DNA from: Gammaproteobacteria bacterium
GTDB lineage: Bacteria; Pseudomonadota; Gammaproteobacteria; SZUA-229
NCBI GenBank assembly: GCA_030637945.1
Contig: DAOWFN010000062.1
Coordinates: 1-10,487 of the forward strand
DNA: 10,487 nucleotides
Direction: 5' to 3'
Shown: positions 1 to 7,199 of the stretch, piece after piece
Numbering within the stretch: position 1 is the stretch's first letter
Layout: every line of letters begins with the position of its first letter
The notes under the pieces: model-generated
Told to the model about the DNA's origin: nothing
The model's input: only the letters and a program-made list of their open reading frames with translations
Databases searched by the model: none
Program-made: the position numbers and the translations under genes

Positions 1-372
1 ATAAAATACTCTGGCCAGCGCTAATGCCGCCTGATTACGTGTCGCCAGATCGATACCATTGCCGAGCACTGCCTGTATCGCCTTAGCCGCACGCTGGCTC
101 ATACGATATTGCATCTCCATATCTCCGACTGAAAACTCAGCCTGCCCCAGGTGTAGATGCAAAGAGTCTAACTCCGACTCGTCTAAGCGATGGTATTGAG
201 ATAATTCTGCATCTAATTTTGACAGCGCATCAAAATGCATATCCTGATATGCAGAATAAAGGATCTCGCCAAAATACAGATCACGCAGTTCGACATCTTT
301 TAAACCACTTGCTGCATACGCAGGCAAGCTGCATAAAAATGCAGAGAGTAAAATTATGGTTCTAAGAAACAT
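1..372 (-). CDS. Exported helical-repeat (TPR-like) protein, N-terminal part only
   Basis: An open frame begins with ATG at 372 and runs leftward without a stop to the window edge, giving 124 codons of a longer protein. The first 20 residues (MFLRTIILLSAFLCSLPAYA) are a good Sec signal peptide with an AYA cleavage site, so the product is probably periplasmic or outer-membrane associated. The mature part is predicted to be alpha-helical, with pieces such as LYFGEILYSAYQ and FDALSKLDAEL that resemble paired TPR helices; that is a resemblance, not a domain proof. It starts 2 nt after the stop of the upstream exported gene, with only a weak Shine-Dalgarno (GGTAAG), so the two are probably translationally coupled. 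I do not recognise a characterised homologue. No function is assigned. Confidence 0.75.
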   Translation of the reverse strand, partial: MFLRTIILLSAFLCSLPAYAASGLKDVELRDLYFGEILYSAYQDMHFDALSKLDAELSQYHRLDESELDSLHLHLGQAEFSVGDMEMQYRMSQRAAKAIQAVLGNGIDLATRNQAALALARVFY

Positions 373-374
373 GC

Positions 375-914
375 TTACCAGTCTTTAAATGAGACCGTTT
401 GATCAGATGCACTACTACCGGTGATCTGTATTTCTACAAATGCCGGGCCAACTTTTTTTGTTACCGTGTAGTTTGCACTTCGTTGATATTCATTATTCGA
501 TTCTGCACGGCCGATAAAACTGGCCACCAGGGCATGATCACCGGTTTTAATATTTCCGGTATAGATACGTTGCACACCACCCGCCCTCAGTGCTTCGATC
601 TCTTTAAAGGTATACAGGTGTTGGGCGACAACTTTGTTGTCCATTTTGATCTGCACCGAATCGAGCACAAAATCTTTATCGCCAGCCAATGAAACAAAGA
701 GTGAAACCTGTGTATTGGAAGGAAATAATAATTTTTCTTCGAGCAGAGTTAGCTCAGACGTTAATTCCAGCACATCCTTTTTGATATCCTGAACCTGTTC
801 GTCCAGACCTTTTATCTGTTCCTTGGTCACTTCAGCGGCAAACGATGAAGTTGACAGCACACTCAGCAAAAACGCAATTAAAGCCAATGCTGGCGGCAGT
901 ATTCTAATAGACAT
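375..914 (-). CDS. Exported coiled-coil / beta-rich hypothetical protein
   Basis: A 179-aa protein of unknown function. Residues 1-27 form a Sec signal peptide with a long hydrophobic core and cleavage near SFAA, so it should leave the cytoplasm. Residues about 29-63 are rich in Glu, Lys, Gln and regularly spaced Leu/Ile/Val, typical of a short coiled coil that could drive oligomerisation. The remainder (about 64-179) alternates hydrophobic and polar residues, with GDHALVASFIG and a final VEIQITG segment, suggesting a beta-sandwich. There is no lipobox Cys and no catalytic motif that I can see. It is the first gene visible in a minus-strand unit whose next gene starts 2 nt after its stop, which suggests that the two exported products work together. 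The start is the ATG at 914, preceded by a modest GGGT ribosome site. Confidence 0.75.
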   Translation of the reverse strand: MSIRILPPALALIAFLLSVLSTSSFAAEVTKEQIKGLDEQVQDIKKDVLELTSELTLLEEKLLFPSNTQVSLFVSLAGDKDFVLDSVQIKMDNKVVAQHLYTFKEIEALRAGGVQRIYTGNIKTGDHALVASFIGRAESNNEYQRSANYTVTKKVGPAFVEIQITGSSASDQTVSFKDW

Positions 915-1033
915 AACGCTACCCGGTTATTCGTTAACTTATTATTATTTGGCTCAATTGTGACTAAGTATATAAAACTATCTCAAAAAGTCTGTGAAAT
1001 GCGTTATAAAAAAAGATAAAAGTGTTAAAAAAA

Positions 1034-1063
1034 TGACATCTTGCCAGGACATACTATTATTAT
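1034..1063 (+). promoter_or_regulatory. Candidate sigma70 promoter for dgkA
   Basis: ATGACA (1034-1039, 5 of 6 to the -35 consensus) and TATTAT (1058-1063, 5 of 6 to the -10) are separated by 18 nt. This would place transcription start near 1070, leaving a leader of about 70 nt before dgkA. The leader contains a short inverted repeat, AAGTTATAAACTT (1116-1128), directly ahead of the start codon. The region is AT-rich, so chance matches are possible. Confidence 0.35.
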
Positions 1064-1139
1064 TACAGACACGGCTTATGGACAAGTTCTTTCATCATTA
1101 ATAAAATCAATAATTAAGTTATAAACTTCAATCACTTAT

Positions 1140-1499
1140 ATGGCTAAAACAGACGCTACTGGCATAACACGTATCATCAACGCAGCAGGTTATTCATGGC
1201 TGGGTTTTAAAGCCGCATTCAAACATGAGTCAGCTTTTCGACAGGAACTTGGTTTGATATTGGTATTAACGCCTGCCGCTCTATACTACGGTCCAACTCA
1301 TGCCGACAAAGCCATATTGGTCGCCAGCCTGTTCTTTATCCTCCTGGTTGAAATACTAAATTCTGCGATAGAAGCGGTGGTCGACAGGCATGGTGACGAA
1401 ATGCATGAGCTATCTGGTCGCGCAAAAGATATGGGTTCAGCAGCCGTTTTGCTCGCGTTTATTATCGTCGGATTAATCTGGTTTTCAGTCTTTATTTAG
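1140..1499 (+). CDS. dgkA: Diacylglycerol kinase (DgkA)
   Basis: Integral inner-membrane enzyme that phosphorylates diacylglycerol to phosphatidic acid with MgATP, returning diacylglycerol released by envelope glycan synthesis to phospholipid synthesis. At 119 aa it matches the small prokaryotic family (E. coli DgkA 122 aa). The signature is fully present: EILNSAIEAVVDR at 71-83 and ELSGRAKDMGSAAVL at 90-104. By alignment with E. coli, Glu30, Glu71, Asn74, Glu78, Asp82, Lys96 and Asp97 correspond to the known active-site and metal-binding residues. Three membrane helices are visible (about 36-51, 57-80, 99-118), after an amphipathic N-terminus with the family's GYSW motif. The ATG at 1140 gives the usual N-terminus, but no good Shine-Dalgarno precedes it. 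It is divergent from the exported pair and followed by the outer-membrane protein gene after 121 nt. Confidence 0.96.
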   Translation: MAKTDATGITRIINAAGYSWLGFKAAFKHESAFRQELGLILVLTPAALYYGPTHADKAILVASLFFILLVEILNSAIEAVVDRHGDEMHELSGRAKDMGSAAVLLAFIIVGLIWFSVFI

Positions 1500-1556
1500 A
1501 ACTGACTATTTTTCATAATAAAAACCGATATTCATTCCGCACTAAAATTTATTACC

Positions 1557-1562
1557 TATACT
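1557..1562 (+). promoter_or_regulatory. Possible -10 element for the outer-membrane protein gene
   Basis: TATACT lies 59 nt before the start codon of the beta-barrel gene and matches the -10 consensus at 5 of 6 positions. I found no convincing -35 at 16-18 nt upstream, so this is a weak call. No terminator is evident after dgkA, so read-through from dgkA is also possible. Confidence 0.22.
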
Positions 1563-1620
1563 CGTGATTACGAACAAATTTTACTAAACAGCTAACCACT
1601 CACTTAGAAAGAAATTTATT

Positions 1621-2361
1621 ATGAAAATCAAACAATTAGTCTGCATGGCAGCACTAGTAACACCTTTTATGGCGAATGCAGATACATTATCAGTTTCTGT
1701 AGGCGGAGGCGTATGGAACGAGTCACCTGACGGTGATTTCAAGAAAACAACTGACCTAACTGGCGTCGACGTCAAAAACGACTTAGCTTGGGATGATGAA
1801 TCGCAGGGATATCTATTTGTAACATTAGAGCATTTTGTGCCAGTCATCCCCAACTTCCGTTTGATACATACCACGATAGATCATTCAGGTAGCAACGAAA
1901 ATGCCGATTTCATCTTCGATGGAGAAACATTTAACGGCAGTATAGATAATGATATCTCCATAGAGACCACTGACTTAATCGCCTACTACGAAGTGCTGGA
2001 CAATGTTGTTAGCCTTGATCTTGGTTTGAACATACGGCACCTGAAGATTGATTACAGGATTAATCTCACAGGTAGCACAACTACAGTTTCAGATTCTTTT
2101 AGCGAGACCGTACCGATGCTGTACGCACTGGTTGGCGCTTCACCCTGGCCTGACCTTATCATCAGCGGTGAGCTTAGTTATATCGCTTTTGATGGAACTT
2201 CCGTTTCTGACTTCACCGCAAAGGTTGCCTATACCACAGACTATTTTGTTGGCTTTGAAGCAGGTTATCGCAAGCAGACCTTTGAGCTGGATGACGTTTC
2301 TGATACCGATGCCGATTTAAATTTTGACGGTATATTCGCTGGCGCTTATCTGAAATTCTAA
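1621..2361 (+). CDS. Outer-membrane beta-barrel protein (TIGR04219-like)
   Basis: A 246-aa exported protein. Residues 1-20 are a signal peptide ending in ANA, and the mature chain starts DTLSVSVGGGVW, an opening beta strand. The rest alternates hydrophobic and polar residues in amphipathic strands separated by Asp/Ser/Thr/Asn-rich loops (for example around 86-110 and 150-165), and the protein ends in YLKF; a terminal Phe is the recognition signal for the Bam assembly machinery. Overall layout and length resemble the TIGR04219 family of small gammaproteobacterial outer-membrane proteins, whose function is not established. An AG-rich stretch (agaaagaa) 8 nt before the ATG probably serves as ribosome site. 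The gene ends 37 nt before a strong terminator hairpin, so it is the last gene of its transcript. It could be a porin-like channel or a structural barrel; nothing shows a substrate. Confidence 0.82.
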   Translation: MKIKQLVCMAALVTPFMANADTLSVSVGGGVWNESPDGDFKKTTDLTGVDVKNDLAWDDESQGYLFVTLEHFVPVIPNFRLIHTTIDHSGSNENADFIFDGETFNGSIDNDISIETTDLIAYYEVLDNVVSLDLGLNIRHLKIDYRINLTGSTTTVSDSFSETVPMLYALVGASPWPDLIISGELSYIAFDGTSVSDFTAKVAYTTDYFVGFEAGYRKQTFELDDVSDTDADLNFDGIFAGAYLKF

Positions 2362-2398
2362 TAACCAACTTAAATTATAGTTAGACCGTAGCTATTGG

Positions 2399-2428
2399 TG
2401 CCAGTAAATATTTTACTGGCATTTTTTT
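2399..2428 (+). terminator. Rho-independent terminator
   Basis: A 10-bp perfect stem (TGCCAGTAAA at 2399-2408 with TTTACTGGCA at 2412-2421), a 3-nt loop and a run of seven T (2422-2428) follow the outer-membrane protein gene. The U-tract exists only in the plus direction, so it ends that transcript rather than the convergent minus-strand operon. Confidence 0.88.
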
Positions 2429-2457
2429 ATCTGAAAAATTAAACCACGATGATCAGA

Positions 2458-3588
2458 TTATTTACCTGGTACCGCCAGGGGTGTTTGATGGGATTGCAAG
2501 AACCATTTGTCAGCAACGATATTTTTGGTGAACCAATGCGTTTTCATCAATTTATTTGCAAATGCCTTTTTAACAAACATGGGCAATTTTTCCATCAGAT
2601 CCGGTTCAGGCAGTCGCTTACCAAATCGTTTTTCCATCAACGTGTTATAAGCCTGTAATTTTTCCACACTGTAATCATTATTACACGAAGAAATAATTTC
2701 CGCCGCTAACATGGCGGACTCAACTGCTGGCCGTATACCTTCCCCGCTCTGCGGATATGCAAGCCCGGCAGCATCTCCAATAAGCAATACGCTATCAGCA
2801 ACCATTTCTCTTACTGCATGGTTATAAAGCAGATAAGCGTGTCCATTATATTTATCTGTAATATCGTCTGGTATCTTTCCCTGCGCACAAAGATACTCAC
2901 AGAAGTCTTTAACATGGCCAGATAACTTACTTTTGTCTTCACGTCCTAAACCGATGTTTAAAAAATCACCTTTACGAAACACCCAGCCATAACCCATTAA
3001 ATCTGGCGTAAAGAACAACTCAGGCACTTCTTTTTTAATAGTGCAACTTCGCTTCTGTTGTTCGTTCATCTCAAATTCGACTTCCTGCGCCACAACAGCC
3101 ACTTCACCGACACCTTTAGAATCAATGGCACGAGCAACAGGACAGTAGTGCCCCCCTGCACCAACAACTAATCTTGTTTGATAAGTACCGTTGACTAACC
3201 AGCCACTACTGGTTTTTTTCATATCTTTAAATTCTTCCTTCAAAATCAATTCAGCGCCGCATCTCTTTATCAGATAATCATCAAATTCAACACGGCGTAT
3301 TCCATAACTAACGGCTTCATCTGGGTAATGCGATTCAACTTGCTTCTGACCTAACTGGCTAATCTTGAACCCATTAATTTTTTGTAATGTACGACCTTCA
3401 GCGTAATCTTTTAGATCAATATTTAAGATGCGCATCACTTCTGGCGTCACCCAACCCGCACAAACCTTGTGTCGAGGAAATGATTTTTTATCCATCACGC
3501 CAATTCTTAATCCGGCATTCTTCAAACTGTAGGCAAGCGATGAACCTGCCGGACCGCCACCTACGATTAAAACATCATAAGATTTCAT
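2458..3588 (-). CDS. FAD-dependent oxidoreductase, geranylgeranyl reductase family
   Basis: A flavoprotein of 376 aa. The N-terminus is a Rossmann dinucleotide-binding motif (VGGGPAGSSLA at about 9-19). It is followed by PRHKVCAGW (38-46), the family's conserved P-x-x-K-x-C-x-G element, then GYGWVF (199-204) and the second FAD motif GDAAGLAYPQSGEGI (271-285). This set defines the geranylgeranyl reductase / p-hydroxybenzoate hydroxylase superfamily, members of which reduce C=C bonds in isoprenoid or lipid chains; E. coli CbrA is a relative. No signal peptide is present; it should act in the cytoplasm or at the inner membrane surface. The gene overlaps the end of the methyltransferase gene by 14 nt, with its Shine-Dalgarno (AAGGAAG) inside that gene, so translation is coupled. 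A GTG at 3591 is an alternative start in frame; I prefer the ATG because the ribosome site suits it and homologues begin near MKSYDV. Substrate unknown; a modified acyl chain is my inference. Confidence 0.85.
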   Translation of the reverse strand: MKSYDVLIVGGGPAGSSLAYSLKNAGLRIGVMDKKSFPRHKVCAGWVTPEVMRILNIDLKDYAEGRTLQKINGFKISQLGQKQVESHYPDEAVSYGIRRVEFDDYLIKRCGAELILKEEFKDMKKTSSGWLVNGTYQTRLVVGAGGHYCPVARAIDSKGVGEVAVVAQEVEFEMNEQQKRSCTIKKEVPELFFTPDLMGYGWVFRKGDFLNIGLGREDKSKLSGHVKDFCEYLCAQGKIPDDITDKYNGHAYLLYNHAVREMVADSVLLIGDAAGLAYPQSGEGIRPAVESAMLAAEIISSCNNDYSVEKLQAYNTLMEKRFGKRLPEPDLMEKLPMFVKKAFANKLMKTHWFTKNIVADKWFLQSHQTPLAVPGK

Positions 3589-4966
3589 CACGCTCTTCCT
3601 TTGCAGTAACCACAGGTAATTTCACTTTATCCGTCGCTGCAATTTTTTCTGACTCGTAGATGTGATGGCGTGACAAGGGCAGACAATTATTCTCTGAATG
3701 ACTAAATACCACCTGAAATAAATGTAATTCACCTACATTAAATGCTGCTAAAGAACCGTGTAAATACAAACGCCACGCTCTGACAAATTCTTCATCCATC
3801 ATCTCAGTAATCTCTTCCTTGTGTTGCTCGAAACGCTGAGCCCACATCTCTATCGTGCGTGAGTAATGCAAACGCATATTTTCAACATCACAGGTAGCCA
3901 GCCCATTCGGTTCAAATATGTTCATCATTTCACTTAAGGTAGGAGGACATGCGCCAGGGAATATACGCCGCTCTATCCAGGCATTCATCGGTCCGCCGAT
4001 TATGCGACCAATACTGTGCATCAGACCTCGCCCATCTTTTTTTAAACAACGTTTGATTACCTTCCCTAGTTCCCTGTAATCTCGTTTAGCAACATGCTCC
4101 AGCATACCGACAGAGACAAACACATCAAATTCACCCTGTATATTTCGGTAATCATCTAAAACAAATTCAACCTTATCGGCAAGCCCCTCATCATCAGCAC
4201 GCTGACGAGCGTATCTGATCTGCTCTTTTGAAATATTGTATGCAACAACATCAACATCGTAATTTTTAGCCATGAACCGTGCTAAACCACCCCAGCCACA
4301 ACCTGCTTCTACGACTTTATCGCCCGGTTTTAAGTTCAGCTTGCGACAGATGTGATGCAGTTTTGCCTCCTGTGCTGCTTCCAGTGTCATACCTTCATGC
4401 GGAAAGTATGCGCAGCTATACTGCATCTCTTCTCTATCTAACCAGAGCTTATAAAACTCGTTACCTATATCATAATGATGATAGATATTTTCCTTTGCTT
4501 TATCGTAAGTATTAAAGACACTGCGATGCCCTAGCCACGATACCAATCTTCTCAACAGGCTTATTTTATTTTTACCACTGATCCCCTGATATATTGCTTC
4601 CATGAATTTGACCATATCACCTTCAAACTCGACACGACCGGAACAATACAGATCACCCCAGTGCAGTTCTGGATCAATAATCGTTTTGAATAGAGCATCT
4701 CGATCACAGTAAGTCATAACCGCGACAGGATTCTCGCAATATGGTGTAACTTCAACACCGTCCCATAAACTGATTCGGACTGGCGGGTTGCCAACGACAT
4801 CCACCATTTTTTTGACTAGCCAGCGATCGAGGCTAGTGACACCAGCGTGAAACATCGCTGAGTTTTTAGGATAAAATTTAATAGATTGAGATGTTTGCGT
4901 ATTACCCGTTACTACGTGTGTGCAGGCTCGTTGCTGTGCAGATTCTCGCGTTATGTTCAATTCCAT
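3575..4966 (-). CDS. Cyclopropane-fatty-acyl-phospholipid synthase family methyltransferase
   Basis: SAM-dependent enzyme acting on cis double bonds of phospholipid acyl chains; classical members add a methylene bridge. Its 463 aa exceed the 382 aa of E. coli Cfa, with about 40 extra residues at the N-terminus and a charged C-terminal tail after about 440. An N-terminal lipid-binding domain (about 45-130) precedes HYDIGNEFY (164-172), the SAM-binding loop VVEAGCGWGG (218-227) and SVGMLEHV (285-292). Aligning by eye to E. coli, Cys185, Glu290, His317, Ile319 and Tyr368 match the bicarbonate-site residues, so catalysis looks intact. The start is the ATG at 4966 with AGGG 8 nt upstream. It is first in a two-gene overlapping operon with the lipid-reductase-like flavoprotein. 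It could make cyclopropane, or a methylene/methyl-branched chain as in actinobacterial UfaA1/TmsB-type relatives; sequence alone does not separate these, so I give no gene symbol. Confidence 0.92.
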   Translation of the reverse strand: MELNITRESAQQRACTHVVTGNTQTSQSIKFYPKNSAMFHAGVTSLDRWLVKKMVDVVGNPPVRISLWDGVEVTPYCENPVAVMTYCDRDALFKTIIDPELHWGDLYCSGRVEFEGDMVKFMEAIYQGISGKNKISLLRRLVSWLGHRSVFNTYDKAKENIYHHYDIGNEFYKLWLDREEMQYSCAYFPHEGMTLEAAQEAKLHHICRKLNLKPGDKVVEAGCGWGGLARFMAKNYDVDVVAYNISKEQIRYARQRADDEGLADKVEFVLDDYRNIQGEFDVFVSVGMLEHVAKRDYRELGKVIKRCLKKDGRGLMHSIGRIIGGPMNAWIERRIFPGACPPTLSEMMNIFEPNGLATCDVENMRLHYSRTIEMWAQRFEQHKEEITEMMDEEFVRAWRLYLHGSLAAFNVGELHLFQVVFSHSENNCLPLSRHHIYESEKIAATDKVKLPVVTAKEERDEIL

Positions 4967-5126
4967 CGCCCCATCCCTAAACTACAGCTTAATTAATAAC
5001 TAATCACATCTTCAAACTATCAATTAAAAAAATAGACCACACAAAATAATGATAAGTTTCAAATATAATAAAAAATGATGGTACTCACTGTTATTTTATC
5101 CAGCACTAGCTGTCTAAAATCGTAAT

Positions 5127-5144
5127 AACGTAGAATTCTACGTT
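5127..5144. promoter_or_regulatory. 18-bp perfect palindrome, possible operator
   Basis: AACGTAGAATTCTACGTT reads identically on both strands with no mismatch and no spacer. It lies in the 222-nt divergent gap, 44 nt before the ABC-F start and 160 nt before the methyltransferase start. A possible -10 (TAAAAT, 5115-5120) sits just upstream, which would put a rightward start site at the palindrome's edge. Symmetry of this kind suits a dimeric regulator; as RNA it lacks a loop and would be a poor hairpin. No regulator gene is visible nearby. Confidence 0.4.
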
Positions 5145-5188
5145 GGTACTGATGAATTAGAATAAATTTAAGGTTACAATGCACGCCC

Positions 5189-7099
5189 ATGCTACAGGCA
5201 ATCAATCTAAGTGTCCGACGCGGCGTTAAGCTGCTGTTTGAAGACACCAACTTTCAAATCCATCCCGGACAAAAAGTTGGTCTAACGGGTGCTAATGGCA
5301 CCGGAAAATCCAGCCTGTTCTCTCTGATCCAGAAACAATTCCATGCCGATGCGGGCGACTGTATCTACCCAGACCACTGGATAATTGCACACGTTGCACA
5401 GGAAATTCCCGATGGCGAGCAAAAGGCTATTGATTTTGTCCTGGATGGTGATGTCGAACTAAGACAGATACAACAGGCTATCAAAAAAGCAGAAGATAAC
5501 AATGATGGCATCCTGCTCGCCACATTACATACACAGCTAGACAACATCGATGGTTACAGCGCTAACGCCCGTGCCAGCCAGTTAATGGCCGGACTAGGTT
5601 TTCAGCAAAACGATGAAACCCGAATCATAAATGAATTTTCTGGCGGCTGGCGTATGCGGCTTAATCTGGGCAAAGCTTTGATGTGTCGCTCTGATCTGTT
5701 ACTACTGGATGAACCCACTAATCATCTCGATCTGGATACGATCATCTGGCTGGAATCCTGGTTATCCGCGTATCGTGGAACTCTGCTACTGATCTCACAC
5801 GACCGTGATTTTTTAAATAACATCTGCACCCACATCGCACATCTTGAACAACAAAACATACAGCTTTATACCGGTAACTATACTGCTTTCGAGCGTATAA
5901 GAAGCGAACGCCTGGCTAACCAACAATCAGAATATTTAAAACAACAACGCAACATCGCGCACATCGAATCTTACATTACACGCTTTCGCGCCAAAGCCAC
6001 AAAGGCAAAACAGGCACAGAGCAGGCTTAAAGCGTTAGAGCGGATGCAAGTTATCGGACCGGCTCACGTAGACTCACCTTTTCATTTCTCATTATTTAAG
6101 CCAGAAAAACTTCCAAATAGCTTATTACACATGGAACACGTCGATGCTGGTTATGACGACATAAAAATATTGAGCAACGTTGATTTTCAATTATTGCCTG
6201 GCGACCGCATCGGATTACTCGGTCCTAACGGCGCAGGAAAATCCACATTCATTAAAGTGCTGGCCAACGAGCTAAAAATTCAGAAAGGCGAATATCATTT
6301 AGCCAAAGAAACAAAGATCGGCTACTTCGCCCAACACCAGTTAGAACAGCTACACGACGAACACACCCCGATCGAACACCTGCAACAGATTGACAAAAAT
6401 GCCCGCGAAGCTGATCTAAGAAATTATCTTGGACGTTTTGGCTTTTCCAATGATATGGCATTATCAAACATAAATATATTTTCCGGTGGTGAAAAATCTC
6501 GCCTGGTACTAGCTATGCTTATCTACCAGAAACCAAACCTGTTATTACTCGACGAACCGACCAATCACCTCGACCTCGAAATGCGAGAAGCACTGGCAGA
6601 AGCTCTACAGGATTTTTCTGGTGCTATGGTTATCGTCTCTCACGACAGGCATCTGCTTAATGTCACCTGCGATAAATTACTATTAGTTAACCAACAAACA
6701 GTAAGCGAATTTCCGCTAGGTCTGGACGATTACCCTAAATGGTTAAGCGAACATAATAGCAACCGCTCAACAAATGTAGATTCAACCAACAGTAAAAATC
6801 AAAACACACCCAGTAATATTTCCAATAAAGAAAGAAAACGTCTCGAAGCAGAACAAAGGCAAAAGACTGCACCATTGAGAAAAAAAGTAAAACAGCTTGA
6901 AAACACCATCGAGCATTTTTCAGAAAAACTAGCAGACATAAACATACAACTAGCGGACAACAACATATACGCAGACGAAAATAAAGAAAAACTTCAGCAG
7001 ATACTTATGGAAAAAGCAGACTTAGAAAAAACACATGATAACGCTGAAGAAGAATGGCTAATGATTCATGAAGAACTTGAACAACTTAATGTATCGTAA
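5189..7099 (+). CDS. yheS: ABC-F family ATPase, YheS type
   Basis: Soluble twin-ATPase protein of the ABC-F class, which acts on ribosomes rather than in transport; E. coli YheS (637 aa) is matched over the full 636 aa. Domain 1 has Walker A GANGTGKS (34-41), signature FSGGWRMRL (150-158), Walker B with LLLLDEPTNHLD (170-181) and the switch SHDRDF. The linker (about 235-295) carries RFRAKATKAKQAQSR, the conserved P-site tRNA-interaction segment. Domain 2 has GPNGAGKS (345-352), FSGGEKSRL (431-439), LLLLDEPTNHLD (451-462) and SHDRHL. A polar linker leads to a charged coiled-coil C-terminal domain (about 547-633). Both catalytic Glu residues of the Walker B motifs are present. No transmembrane segment exists. 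The ATG at 5189 fits the family N-terminus, but the nearest AAGG is about 15 nt upstream and a TACAAT -10-like element (5175-5180) lies just ahead, so the leader may be very short. Confidence 0.95.
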   Translation: MLQAINLSVRRGVKLLFEDTNFQIHPGQKVGLTGANGTGKSSLFSLIQKQFHADAGDCIYPDHWIIAHVAQEIPDGEQKAIDFVLDGDVELRQIQQAIKKAEDNNDGILLATLHTQLDNIDGYSANARASQLMAGLGFQQNDETRIINEFSGGWRMRLNLGKALMCRSDLLLLDEPTNHLDLDTIIWLESWLSAYRGTLLLISHDRDFLNNICTHIAHLEQQNIQLYTGNYTAFERIRSERLANQQSEYLKQQRNIAHIESYITRFRAKATKAKQAQSRLKALERMQVIGPAHVDSPFHFSLFKPEKLPNSLLHMEHVDAGYDDIKILSNVDFQLLPGDRIGLLGPNGAGKSTFIKVLANELKIQKGEYHLAKETKIGYFAQHQLEQLHDEHTPIEHLQQIDKNAREADLRNYLGRFGFSNDMALSNINIFSGGEKSRLVLAMLIYQKPNLLLLDEPTNHLDLEMREALAEALQDFSGAMVIVSHDRHLLNVTCDKLLLVNQQTVSEFPLGLDDYPKWLSEHNSNRSTNVDSTNSKNQNTPSNISNKERKRLEAEQRQKTAPLRKKVKQLENTIEHFSEKLADINIQLADNNIYADENKEKLQQILMEKADLEKTHDNAEEEWLMIHEELEQLNVS

Positions 7100-7129
7100 G
7101 ACGACATAAGCGATAGCATGGAAATAAAT

Positions 7130-7165
7130 TGCAGATGACTTAGGATATAAACCTCTGCATTTTCT
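7130..7165 (+). terminator. Weak candidate terminator after the ABC-F gene
   Basis: TGCAGA (7130-7135) pairs with TCTGCA (7154-7159), enclosing a loop of 18 nt in which AGG and CCT could pair instead, followed by TTTTCT. It lies between the convergent ABC-F and peptidase genes. The stem is short and the loop long, so this may be coincidental. Confidence 0.3.
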
Positions 7166-7199
7166 AATATATATCTAGCACTACTAATAATTGAATAAG

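Noticed and set aside
399..692. A 97-codon plus-strand open frame opposite the exported coiled-coil gene
   Set aside because: It lies antisense to a gene with a signal peptide and normal composition; its translation is Cys/Phe-rich and has no plausible start context.
2399..2428. The hairpin as a bidirectional terminator also serving the minus-strand lipid operon
   Set aside because: On the minus strand the stem is followed by CACCAATAGC, with no T-run.
5059..5250. A 63-codon minus-strand open frame upstream of the methyltransferase gene
   Set aside because: It overlaps the N-terminus of the ABC-F gene and the promoter gap, and has no ribosome site or recognisable features.
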